Positions 1 through 5,951 are shown, counted from the first letter of the stretch. The stretch: 5,951 bases of DNA from an uncultured Saprospiraceae bacterium (GCA_938033975.1 CALHKJ010000153.1:1-5951); one strand, 5' to 3'. A program made the numbers and translations. The notes: a model not told the origin generated them from the sequence alone.

Positions 1-447
1 AATAGATTATTGGTCAAGCTGCGCCATGCTATTGAAATATGGAAAACTAAACGCAGGCCTTGAGCAAATGTAAAAAAGAAGGGAAACAGTTAAATATATT
101 GGCCAAATTACTTGGAAGTTAACATAGAAGTAACAAAAAAACCCACCACTGTAAAGCCTTCGCTAAAATTATTCCCCCTTCCCGCTCTTGAAAAAACTCG
201 CCATACAATAGATTTCAAAAGATCATTTTTTCCTATGTGTAGTATTAATTACTTAGCTGCTGGCTTACACAGTTTTCACTCTTTTCGCTAGACACAGGAA
301 TAATTTCTTTACGCTCATTCTTTAATGCGGAAAATACCTAAGGAAGAGGCTTTGTTTACAACAATACTTTATCTGAAAAACTTCCAAAGGTTTAGCTCAA
401 TATAAACACTAAACTCATATTAAAAAGTTCAGTATTTTTTGGAAAGT
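1..447. other. Non-coding stretch at left edge, no gene recognised
   Basis: All frames are broken by frequent stops. Two short plus-strand frames run in from the left edge and stop at 61-63 (TGA, 20 codons) and 71-73 (TAA, 23 codons). Either could be the tail of an upstream gene, but neither has a recognisable motif. No tRNA, rRNA or CRISPR pattern was seen. Near the right end there are imperfect inverted repeats: 380-388 (ACTTCCAAA) against 438-447 (TTTGGAAAGT, one extra base), and 404-415 against 426-437 (10 of 12 positions pair). In DNA this AT-rich such pairings can arise by chance, so they matter only as a possible extension of the stronger palindromes that follow. Confidence 0.5.
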
Positions 448-556
448 CCCTGTCACCAGAATATAGGTGGAAAAACCATGAATGCAGGAGTGGAACGACG
501 CATGGTTTTTTCTCCTGGTTTTCATGAAGAATGAATGAAAAATTCCTTTGACAGGG
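448..556. repeat. Nested inverted repeats (long imperfect palindrome)
   Basis: The outer arms are CCCTGTCA (448-455) and TGACAGGG (549-556), a perfect 8-bp match. The inner arms are AAAAACCATG (471-480) and CATGGTTTTT (501-510), a perfect 10-bp match around a 20-nt loop. The inner stem extends outward to about 464/517 with one T-T mismatch and wobble pairs. A third small pair, TTTTCAT (519-525) and ATGAAAA (535-541), lies in the right half. Neither flank has a terminator-like T run in the right place. The loop contains GGAGTGGAACGACG (487-500), which I recall only loosely as resembling dispersed intergenic repeats of Bacteroidota genomes. Function unknown; a dispersed repeat or a structured RNA are both possible. 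Confidence 0.6.
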
Positions 557-561
557 TGCCC

Positions 562-645
562 TTTTCTTTTGTTTCGTTTTCTTTTGGGCCTGTCCGCCGT
601 AGCTGAGCTACTCTGCGCAGGCAGGGCAAGCAAAAGAAAATGAAA
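562..645. repeat. Long hairpin-forming intergenic element
   Basis: The outer arms are TTTCGTTTTCTTTTG (572-586) and CAAAAGAAAATGAAA (631-645), pairing over 15 positions with one G-T wobble. Inside them GCCTG (588-592) pairs with CAGGC (618-622). Inside that GTAGC (599-603) pairs with GCTAC (607-611) around a TGA loop. The two internal loops (593-598 and 612-617) are the same length, so the element is nearly symmetrical. The 10-mer TTTTCTTTTG occurs at 562-571 and 577-586 and in inverted form at 631-640. It lies 28 bp beyond the serpin stop codon, but no T tract follows the stem in the serpin's direction, so it is not a standard intrinsic terminator. The GC-rich core inside AT-rich arms is typical of a dispersed intergenic repeat; that is inference. 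Confidence 0.65.
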
Positions 646-673
646 AAAGATTTTTGATTAAAAGGAAAAACTT

Positions 674-1915
674 TTATTCATTAGGATCCCCAACCATTCC
701 TATAAAAACAGGAACCCTCGTCTCAACATGCCTAACAACAAAAACAAAAGGTCTGTTAAACACCATCGTCGGTGGAACTGACTCCACTCCCACTCCAACA
801 GTTGTAACAGCAGCACCTTCAATTCCTTTCTCATCTACTTTAATCAAAACATCATGCAATACTCTAGTCAAATATTGGCTTCCAGCAAAATTCCCCATTC
901 CGCTAAGGTCAGCACCTTCGAAGGCAGTAGTCATTCCTCGGTCAACAAGAATATCTTTCATATTCATAGAGGTGGACAACTCAAATTTAGGCAAGTAGAG
1001 TTGTACTCTATTGGATTGCAAATTATCGTAAATGGAATTATACAAGCCTGGATCAAAGGCATTTACAAAATTATAAACATCATTTCCTTCACTCGGCAAG
1101 ATGAATGTAACTGCATAATCTTCATCTTTTACTGGAAGGTCAACCGCTGAATAATCATCAGTCACTACAAATGGTCTGTGATCATCTGAAGACATGGTCT
1201 CCACAGAGATTTCAGAACCATCCAATTTTGTAAAGGGTGCTTCGTAAGTTGCATACTCAGGAAAACCTAATTGCCAATCGGCTGTGAAAACAAGAGCGTT
1301 GATAAGAAAAATAGCTTCGTCAGCTTGAATTTCATCGAGAACCTTTTCTATTCTTCCTTCTGTTACTTCATCTACCCAACCATTAATAACATCAAGAGTT
1401 GCTTCATCGCTAAAGTCTTCTTCTGAAAAACTACTAGAATAAAAAGTTTCTAACTCACTTTGAAAAGTTTCATCTGGTGTATATAAAGTTGGGAAGTAGA
1501 AGATTTTATTTTGACTATTAAAATTGGTGTTATCGCCTTTTGGCTTAAGATCTGTAGAAAGCTCTGGATAATAGGTACTTATACCATCGGGATAAAAATC
1601 ACCCACATTCAAAGCTGTTCTAAATTCTTCTAAAGTTTCACCTTTAGCACCATGCATAGTCATAAATAATGCAGACTGAAGTGAATAAGGAGAAATCAAA
1701 ACATTTTCTTCGCCTTCTGCTACAGCATCCTGAAAAATACTTAACCCAAAATCAATACCCATATTTTTGAAATCCTCCATACTTCCTTGTTCACTAATCG
1801 GCTTTGGCTCTTCAATAATAGGCAATACAGGATCATCAGATGTTAGTTCACAACTCACCAATGTTACCGCAAGTAAAATAACAACTAAGAACTTCATATA
1901 ATGGATAGCTTTCAT
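674..1915 (-). CDS. Serpin family serine/cysteine protease inhibitor, lipoprotein
   Basis: A 413-residue serpin, predicted to trap a target protease by a suicide mechanism outside the cytoplasm. Residues 1-21 form a lipoprotein signal ending in L-V-S-C, with Cys22 as the lipidation site, followed by an acidic linker (23-45). The serpin fold fills about 48-413. Visible landmarks are NVLISPYS (71-78), INGWVDEVTEGRI (176-188), NALVFTADW (206-214) and H354. Ser78, Asn206 and His354 match the shutter residues Ser56, Asn186 and His334 of human alpha-1-antitrypsin. The reactive loop (364-382) has the hinge GIEGAAVTT, predicted P1-P1' Glu378-Ser379, then VPP. The serpin signature FNRPFVFVV (386-394) is intact. 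An in-frame stop at 1934-1936 limits the start to 1915; Met7 (1897) would give a shorter but valid signal. No clear promoter was seen in the 122 bp upstream. Family certain; the target protease is unknown. Miropin of Tannerella forsythia is a known serpin from this phylum. Confidence 0.96.
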   Translation of the reverse strand: MKAIHYMKFLVVILLAVTLVSCELTSDDPVLPIIEEPKPISEQGSMEDFKNMGIDFGLSIFQDAVAEGEENVLISPYSLQSALFMTMHGAKGETLEEFRTALNVGDFYPDGISTYYPELSTDLKPKGDNTNFNSQNKIFYFPTLYTPDETFQSELETFYSSSFSEEDFSDEATLDVINGWVDEVTEGRIEKVLDEIQADEAIFLINALVFTADWQLGFPEYATYEAPFTKLDGSEISVETMSSDDHRPFVVTDDYSAVDLPVKDEDYAVTFILPSEGNDVYNFVNAFDPGLYNSIYDNLQSNRVQLYLPKFELSTSMNMKDILVDRGMTTAFEGADLSGMGNFAGSQYLTRVLHDVLIKVDEKGIEGAAVTTVGVGVESVPPTMVFNRPFVFVVRHVETRVPVFIGMVGDPNE

Positions 1916-2028
1916 ATCTATATTATTTAGCTTTTATAAAATTAGTCTATTTGTAAATCTATCGCATAAATAAAGAAATTGGTTGGTACAACTACAAGTT
2001 CATCCGTAATACACGAAATATCTGCATC

Positions 2029-2048
2029 CAAGGGGTTTCAATCCCTTG
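2029..2048 (-). terminator. Small hairpin overlapping the xerD stop codon
   Basis: CAAGGG (2029-2034) and CCCTTG (2043-2048) form a perfect 6-bp inverted repeat with an 8-nt loop that includes the xerD TGA at 2038-2040. In the minus direction it is followed by GGATGCAGATATTTCG, with no proper T tract. It may weakly slow or terminate transcription after xerD, or protect the mRNA 3' end, but the call is weak. Confidence 0.25.
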
Positions 2049-2949
2049 TACTTCTCGGATGAAAATTCAACAAAGTTTCTCTTAAGAAATTTGTATCTAG
2101 ATGTGTATATATTTCTGTAGTCAGTATTGATTCATGCCCCAACATATCTTGTACTGCGCGTAGATCAGCTCCGCCTTCCACTAAGTGAGTAGCAAATGAA
2201 TGCCTAAATGTGTGTGGGCTTACTTTCTTTTTTATTCCCGCTTGCTCAGCAGCTTTTTTGATAATATAAAAAACCATAACTCTACTGAGACCTTTCCCTC
2301 TACGATTCAAATAAAGAATATCCTCGTGACCCGACTGAATATTCAAATGAGATCTTTGATTTTTTAAATAGTATAGATTTTGCTGGACAGCTTCCTCTCC
2401 AATTGGTACAATTCGTTCCTTGTTATTTTTTCCAATAACTCTTACAAAGCCTTCTGTATAATAGAAATTAGAGATCTTGAGATTGATTAACTCTGAAACT
2501 CTCAATCCACAAGCATACAAAGTTTCTAACAAGGCTCTATTTCGATGACCCTGCTCTTCACTCAGATCGATCGTATCCAACATGGCCGCTATTTCTTCGT
2601 AATTTAAAACCTCCGGAATTTTACGACTCAATTTTGGGCCTTCCAATAATTCTGTTGGATCATCGTTGATGACATCTTCCAATAATAGATATTTATAAAA
2701 AGCTCTAAGCCCAGATAATATTCTAGCCTGTGATCTATCACCCATACCCATTTTATGAATATCTTGAATAAAGGCAGACAACATATCGGGAGTAACCAAT
2801 TCAGGCATTACGTTAGGATTATGCTTTGACATCCATTGATACAACAAACTAAGATCATGCATATACGCCTCAATAGAATTTCCCGAAAGGGACCTTTCTA
2901 GTTTCATATATGCCTTAAATCCATTGCTATATGCCTTCCAGCTCATCAT
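2038..2949 (-). CDS. xerD: Site-specific tyrosine recombinase XerD
   Basis: A 303-residue tyrosine recombinase. In the usual system XerD works with XerC at the dif site to resolve chromosome dimers during division. An N-terminal SAM-like core-binding domain (about 3-90) precedes the catalytic domain (about 110-296). All catalytic residues are visible: Arg150 in ACGLRVSEL, Lys174 in GKNNKER, His246 and Arg249 in SPHTFRHSF, His272 in LGHES, and the nucleophile Tyr281 in EIYTHL. Each lies exactly two positions after its counterpart in E. coli XerD (R148, K172, H244, R247, H270, Y279), and the length is close to the 298 residues of that protein. This favours a housekeeping Xer enzyme over a phage or transposon integrase. 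A stop at 2959-2961 limits the start to the tandem ATGs at 2949 and 2946. XerC is not in the window, so the D versus C label rests on overall similarity. Confidence 0.93.
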   Translation of the reverse strand: MMSWKAYSNGFKAYMKLERSLSGNSIEAYMHDLSLLYQWMSKHNPNVMPELVTPDMLSAFIQDIHKMGMGDRSQARILSGLRAFYKYLLLEDVINDDPTELLEGPKLSRKIPEVLNYEEIAAMLDTIDLSEEQGHRNRALLETLYACGLRVSELINLKISNFYYTEGFVRVIGKNNKERIVPIGEEAVQQNLYYLKNQRSHLNIQSGHEDILYLNRRGKGLSRVMVFYIIKKAAEQAGIKKKVSPHTFRHSFATHLVEGGADLRAVQDMLGHESILTTEIYTHLDTNFLRETLLNFHPRSTRD

Positions 2950-3043
2950 GTAAATATATTACAATTTTTTATAATATGTTTTTAACTTGATTCGAGCTCA
3001 AATTTTAGAGGAAATATGTAAATTACAGATACAATAAATATCA
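2950..3043. promoter_or_regulatory. Divergent intergenic spacer, presumed promoters for xerD and the GltB-like gene
   Basis: These 94 bp separate two genes transcribed away from each other, so promoters for both are expected here; that is inference from gene orientation. The DNA is very AT-rich. I found no exact Bacteroidota-type TTG/TAnnTTTG pair at proper spacing on either strand. The best partial matches are TATGTTTT at 2975-2982 (plus) and TAAAATTTG ending near 2999 (minus). An AGAGG followed by ATG-TAA (3007-3021) gives a start-stop minimal reading frame ahead of the plus-strand gene. Confidence 0.4.
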
Positions 3044-4666
3044 ATGCGGAACGAATTTGTAATTTTTGCTTTTGTCTCAACAATCCTTGTAGCAGCGCTT
3101 GGCTGGTTTGTCTCAACTGGCTGGTTTTGGGTATTTGTTGTACTTGGACCCATCTTACTCTTGGGCTTCTACGACTTTTTTCAAAACAAGCAAGCTATTG
3201 CTAGAAATTTTCCGCTTGTAGGAAGATCTAGGTATGTAGCAGAATGGTTGCGACCAAAAATATATCAATACTTTGTTGAATCAGATATTGATGGAAAACC
3301 TTTTGCAAGAATTGCCAGAAATATCATTTATCAAAGAGCAAAAGGTGACTTAGATACTGCTCCTTTTGGTACGCAATTAGATATTTACGCAAGTGGATAT
3401 GAATGGATGAATCATAGCATCGGAGCTCTTGATCCACATGATATGGATCATCATCCAAGATTAGTTGTTGGTGAAAAAAATTGTTCTCAAAAATATTCTT
3501 GCAGCATACTCAATGTATCGGCAATGAGTTTTGGTTCACTAAGTAGTAGAGCTATTATTTCTTTGAACGGTGGTGCAAAAATTGGGGACTTCGCACACAA
3601 TACTGGAGAAGGCGGAATTTCTCCTTACCATCTGCAAGAAGGTGGAGATTTAATCTACCAAATTGGAACAGGCTACTTTGGTTCAAGAGCACCAGATGGT
3701 AATTTTTCCGATGAGCTATTTGCCGAAAGGTGCAAAGAACCAAGCGTAAAAATGGTCGAGATAAAATTATCTCAAGGGGCAAAACCTGGTCATGGAGGGA
3801 TACTACCAGCCAAAAAAGTAACGGAAGAAATCGCAAAGATCAGAAGCATTGAAATGGGTAAAGATGTCCTAAGCCCACCCTACCACAAAGCATTCAATAA
3901 TCCTATTGGCTTAATGAAATTTGTGCAGAGATGTAGAAATTTATCTGAAGGAAAACCTATCGGGTTCAAACTTTGCATCGGTCAAAAATCCGAATTCATT
4001 GCACTTTGTAAGGCTATGGTTGAAACAGGCATCACACCCGACTTTATTGCCATTGATGGTGGAGAAGGAGGTACTGGTGCAGCACCATTAGAATTCAGTA
4101 ATAGAGTTGGGATGCCTTTCGTTGAAGGTCTGGCATTTGCCTATGATGCATTGATTGGTTTTAATCTAAAGAAAGATATCAAGCTTTTTGGTTCTGGAAA
4201 AATCGCATCAGGTTTTGATATTTTTAGAGCGATATCACTTGGAGCAGATGGATGCTATTCTGCAAGAGCCATGATGATGGCTATCGGCTGCATCCAAGCA
4301 CTTGAATGCAATCACAATACTTGCCCAACTGGAGTAGCAACACAGAATGAAGAGCTTATCAGAGGTCTGAATGTGGAAGACAAAACTAAAAGAGTTGCAC
4401 GATATCACAATGAAACCGTAAAAGCTTTTGTCGAATTAATGGCAGCCGCTGGAATTTCTGATCCTGATCAAATCAATCGTGTACACGTCTCAAGAAGAAT
4501 TTCTCAAAACGAAGTAAAATGTTATGACGAAATCTATCCTTACATTCCTGAAGGATGTCTTCTTACAAAAGAATCAATACCTGACGATTGGCAACAAATT
4601 ATGGCAATGGGTGATGCAAATAGTTTTCAACCTAAATTCCAAGAAGTATTTATTGAAGAGGATTAA
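3044..4666 (+). CDS. Membrane-anchored FMN-binding glutamate synthase domain protein
   Basis: A 540-residue protein of the GltB central/FMN domain family (Glu_synthase, COG0069 type). Two hydrophobic segments (about 5-23 and 27-43) predict a membrane anchor with the catalytic part in the cytoplasm. The TIM-barrel FMN domain spans about 130-480: SAMSFGSLS (159-167), HNTGEGG (185-191), LSQGAKPGHGG (242-252), IDGGEGGTGAAP (337-348) and FGSGKIASG (382-390). Cys416, Cys422 and Cys427 fit the C-x5-C-x4-C spacing of the 3Fe-4S cluster of glutamate synthase, followed by the typical PTGVATQ. It lacks the N-terminal glutaminase domain and the C-terminal GXGXG domain of full GltB (about 1500 residues), and no gltD-like partner is in view. 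It therefore may not be a true glutamate synthase: a related amino-transfer or redox reaction with another nitrogen donor is possible. The start is firm, because an in-frame TAA lies at 3035-3037 and the next Met is residue 122. Confidence 0.9.
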   Translation: MRNEFVIFAFVSTILVAALGWFVSTGWFWVFVVLGPILLLGFYDFFQNKQAIARNFPLVGRSRYVAEWLRPKIYQYFVESDIDGKPFARIARNIIYQRAKGDLDTAPFGTQLDIYASGYEWMNHSIGALDPHDMDHHPRLVVGEKNCSQKYSCSILNVSAMSFGSLSSRAIISLNGGAKIGDFAHNTGEGGISPYHLQEGGDLIYQIGTGYFGSRAPDGNFSDELFAERCKEPSVKMVEIKLSQGAKPGHGGILPAKKVTEEIAKIRSIEMGKDVLSPPYHKAFNNPIGLMKFVQRCRNLSEGKPIGFKLCIGQKSEFIALCKAMVETGITPDFIAIDGGEGGTGAAPLEFSNRVGMPFVEGLAFAYDALIGFNLKKDIKLFGSGKIASGFDIFRAISLGADGCYSARAMMMAIGCIQALECNHNTCPTGVATQNEELIRGLNVEDKTKRVARYHNETVKAFVELMAAAGISDPDQINRVHVSRRISQNEVKCYDEIYPYIPEGCLLTKESIPDDWQQIMAMGDANSFQPKFQEVFIEED

Positions 4667-4667
4667 G

Positions 4668-4713
4668 CCAGTAATACTGGTTCAATAATTTGCAGATGCC
4701 TCTTGTGATCTGC
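4668..4713. terminator. Two small inverted repeats between convergent genes, possible bidirectional terminator
   Basis: The 68-bp gap between two convergent stop codons contains CCAGTA-A-TACTGG (4668-4680), immediately after the plus-strand stop, and GCAGAT (4692-4697) pairing with ATCTGC (4708-4713) around 10 nt. Convergent spacing and stacked hairpins suit transcription termination in both directions. The stems are short and the following T tracts are poor, so the call is tentative. Confidence 0.3.
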
Positions 4714-4734
4714 CTGCATGTGATTTCTAAATTT

Positions 4735-5115
4735 TCATTCCGTTATTCTCCATGGGGGATTGATTCTGTTTTCTCCAGCAAAGAATAATATCAACTGGTT
4801 TCCATCTGGATCTTTCAATCTTGCTTCCCTCCACAACCAAGAACGATCTTCAGGCATTTCATCAAACTTAATTCCTTGACCAACCAAGCTGTTTACATAG
4901 GCATCCAAATCGTCACACTCAAAATAGACATAGACTCCTGGTCCAGTTCCTAGTGCGTCAACAACATGCAAAGAGAAAGTTGAATTGTTGTCAGGACAGA
5001 GAAATCTTGCATACTTCTCTGTTGATTTTACAATCAATTGCAAACCTAGTTTTTGATAAAACTCAAGCGAACGTTCAAGATTGATTGTCGGAACAGTTAT
5101 TTGGTTGAGTTTCAT
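4735..5115 (-). CDS. VOC (glyoxalase/bleomycin resistance/dioxygenase) fold protein, metal ligands absent
   Basis: A 126-residue single-chain VOC protein with two beta-alpha-beta-beta-beta modules (about 1-52 and 60-113). Landmarks are LERSLEFYQKLGL (13-25) and KDPDGNQLILFF (101-112), with an NPPWRI tail at 119-124. VOC proteins bind or convert small molecules, usually as dimers. Aligned with E. coli glyoxalase I, the four metal-ligand positions (H5, E56, H74, E122) become Gln5, Leu49, Tyr62 and Ile109, so classical metal-dependent glyoxalase or dioxygenase chemistry is unlikely. A binding or sequestration role is one option; the substrate is unknown. The upstream in-frame stop is the TAG at 5134-5136 that ends the preceding gene, so the start at 5115 is the first available. 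The 18-bp gap suggests co-transcription with the T9SS-sorted protein gene upstream, although the two functions have no evident link. Confidence 0.88.
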   Translation of the reverse strand: MKLNQITVPTINLERSLEFYQKLGLQLIVKSTEKYARFLCPDNNSTFSLHVVDALGTGPGVYVYFECDDLDAYVNSLVGQGIKFDEMPEDRSWLWREARLKDPDGNQLILFFAGENRINPPWRITE

Positions 5116-5133
5116 TTGGTTCTTCAGATTATG

Positions 5134-5951
5134 CTACAATTTTGTAAACAATGAATTTATGATCTTGTCTTGATTTAAAACCGTGATCAAATACATTCCA
5201 GGAGCAAAATTTTCAAGATTTATTTTCTCTTGTGCATCTAGATTTGACAAAAGCAATGCTCCGGACAAAGAATAAATATTTACAGAAGTATCATCATTTC
5301 CCTCATACTCAAGGTAAATATAATCATGACATGGATTAGGAAAAACTTCAAGCTGAGACTCAAATTTATTTTGACTTACAAAACTCACTTCAGCATCAAA
5401 ATCAATTTTATAAATCTTATCTGTAACTTCTTGATTTGAAGTCATCCCTCCAGCAATATATTTAAATCCATCACTCACATTTGCAATTCCTCTTAAGTCC
5501 ATCGGGAGCTCATCAAAGAAATATTCCTTCCATTCTTGTGTTTCCGGCTCAAGTCTTAATATTCGATTTGATGAAGCTACTCCCCCTGAACCATTGTATG
5601 CAATGCCGTCAAAATTATAAGTTACTTCGCTACCCCCAATCCAATATGGTTTTTGATCGCTCACAACAGCTGCCATACGGTAACCCACTTTATTTTCCTC
5701 AATTTCAAGCAATGTCCATTCTATTTGTGTCGGGTCAGAAGGATTGATTACTCCTCTTCTAATGCTACTTTGCACATTAAAACTTCCAATTGATGCAGCG
5801 CCTCCAAAGTAATATATGGTATCACCAAGTATTGCTCCAGAAGCACCGAAAGATTTATATTCATTTGTGTTGGGTACTGAAGTTCCATTCATCCAGATAT
5901 CTTGAGATGGATCATAAATTTGAACATTGACCGTATTCCCATTATTACTCC
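5134..5951 (-). CDS. Kelch-like protein with T9SS type A C-terminal sorting domain (5' end outside window)
   Basis: The frame stays open to the right edge, adding 19 complete codons upstream of the Met at 5892, so this is the C-terminal part (about 271 residues) of a larger secreted protein. The added residues include VNVQIYDPSQDIW, which joins YKSFGASGAILGDTIYYFGG to form a Kelch-type beta-propeller blade. A second blade-like unit is SNRILRLEPETQEWKEY through GFKYIAGG. The last 70 residues form the Por/T9SS sorting domain: VFPNP, VNIYSLSGALL, INLENFAPGMYLITV, and a basic end at FTKL. The family route is outer-membrane translocation by the type IX system, cleavage of this domain, and release or anchoring at the surface. 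No catalytic site is visible in this part. The N-terminal signal peptide and remaining blades should lie to the right. The gene precedes the VOC gene with an 18-bp gap. Confidence 0.9.
   Translation of the reverse strand, partial: SNNGNTVNVQIYDPSQDIWMNGTSVPNTNEYKSFGASGAILGDTIYYFGGAASIGSFNVQSSIRRGVINPSDPTQIEWTLLEIEENKVGYRMAAVVSDQKPYWIGGSEVTYNFDGIAYNGSGGVASSNRILRLEPETQEWKEYFFDELPMDLRGIANVSDGFKYIAGGMTSNQEVTDKIYKIDFDAEVSFVSQNKFESQLEVFPNPCHDYIYLEYEGNDDTSVNIYSLSGALLLSNLDAQEKINLENFAPGMYLITVLNQDKIINSLFTKL

Noticed and set aside
1..73. Possible C-terminal tail of a plus-strand gene entering from the left edge
   Set aside because: Two different frames are open for 20 and 23 codons, so neither is favoured, and neither residue string is recognisable.
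415..633. 72-codon open frame on the minus strand
   Set aside because: It runs straight through both palindromic repeats, its product is basic low-complexity sequence encoded by the purine tracts, and it shows no domain. It is best explained as a chance frame in the repeat element.
562..645. Standard Rho-independent terminator of the serpin gene
   Set aside because: A strong hairpin is present, but in the minus direction it is followed by an A/C-rich tract rather than a T run.
654..1150. Plus-strand open frames across the serpin gene
   Set aside because: They are antisense shadows of an unmistakable serpin and show low-complexity Ser/Thr/Pro/Ile composition without domain motifs.
2034..2045. 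GGGATTGAAACCC on the minus strand, like the ATTGAAAC end of many CRISPR repeats
   Set aside because: It occurs once only, overlaps the xerD stop codon and has no regularly spaced copies.
2038..2949. Recombinase as sign of an integrative element or integron
   Set aside because: Catalytic residue spacing and length match housekeeping XerD; no attachment-site repeats, tRNA or phage genes are present nearby.

Overview
The window looks like chromosomal DNA of a member of the Bacteroidota, probably a Cytophagales- or Flavobacteriia-like marine or soil bacterium. The support is a gene ending in a type IX secretion (Por) C-terminal sorting domain at the right edge, a lipoprotein signal with an acidic stretch after the lipid-carrying Cys, AT-rich DNA, and a lack of clear Shine-Dalgarno sites. 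The genus cannot be named from this sequence alone.

Layout, left to right. Positions 1-673 hold no gene I can support. From about 380 to 655 this stretch is unusually rich in inverted, direct and mirror repeats and looks like an intergenic repeat or structured element. A secreted lipoprotein serpin (674-1915, minus) comes next, then a XerD-type tyrosine recombinase (2038-2949, minus). A 94-bp AT-rich divergent spacer separates xerD from a membrane-anchored FMN/3Fe-4S glutamate-synthase-domain protein (3044-4666, plus). This converges on a two-gene minus-strand unit: a Kelch-like protein with a T9SS sorting domain, cut by the right edge (5134-5951), followed 18 bp downstream by a small VOC-fold protein (4735-5115).

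The genes do not form an obvious single pathway: housekeeping recombination, redox or nitrogen metabolism, and cell-envelope or secreted proteins sit side by side. The serpin and the T9SS-sorted protein would both act outside the cytoplasm, and the serpin probably guards the envelope against a protease. Its reactive-centre loop aligns without gaps to that of human alpha-1-antitrypsin and puts Glu at P1, which is the most testable specific prediction here. I found no CRISPR array, IS element, tRNA or rRNA, and no convincing evidence for a wholly new multi-gene system. The points most worth a second look are the serpin loop, the palindrome-rich region downstream of it, the orphan membrane-anchored GltB-like enzyme, and the VOC protein that lacks all usual metal ligands.
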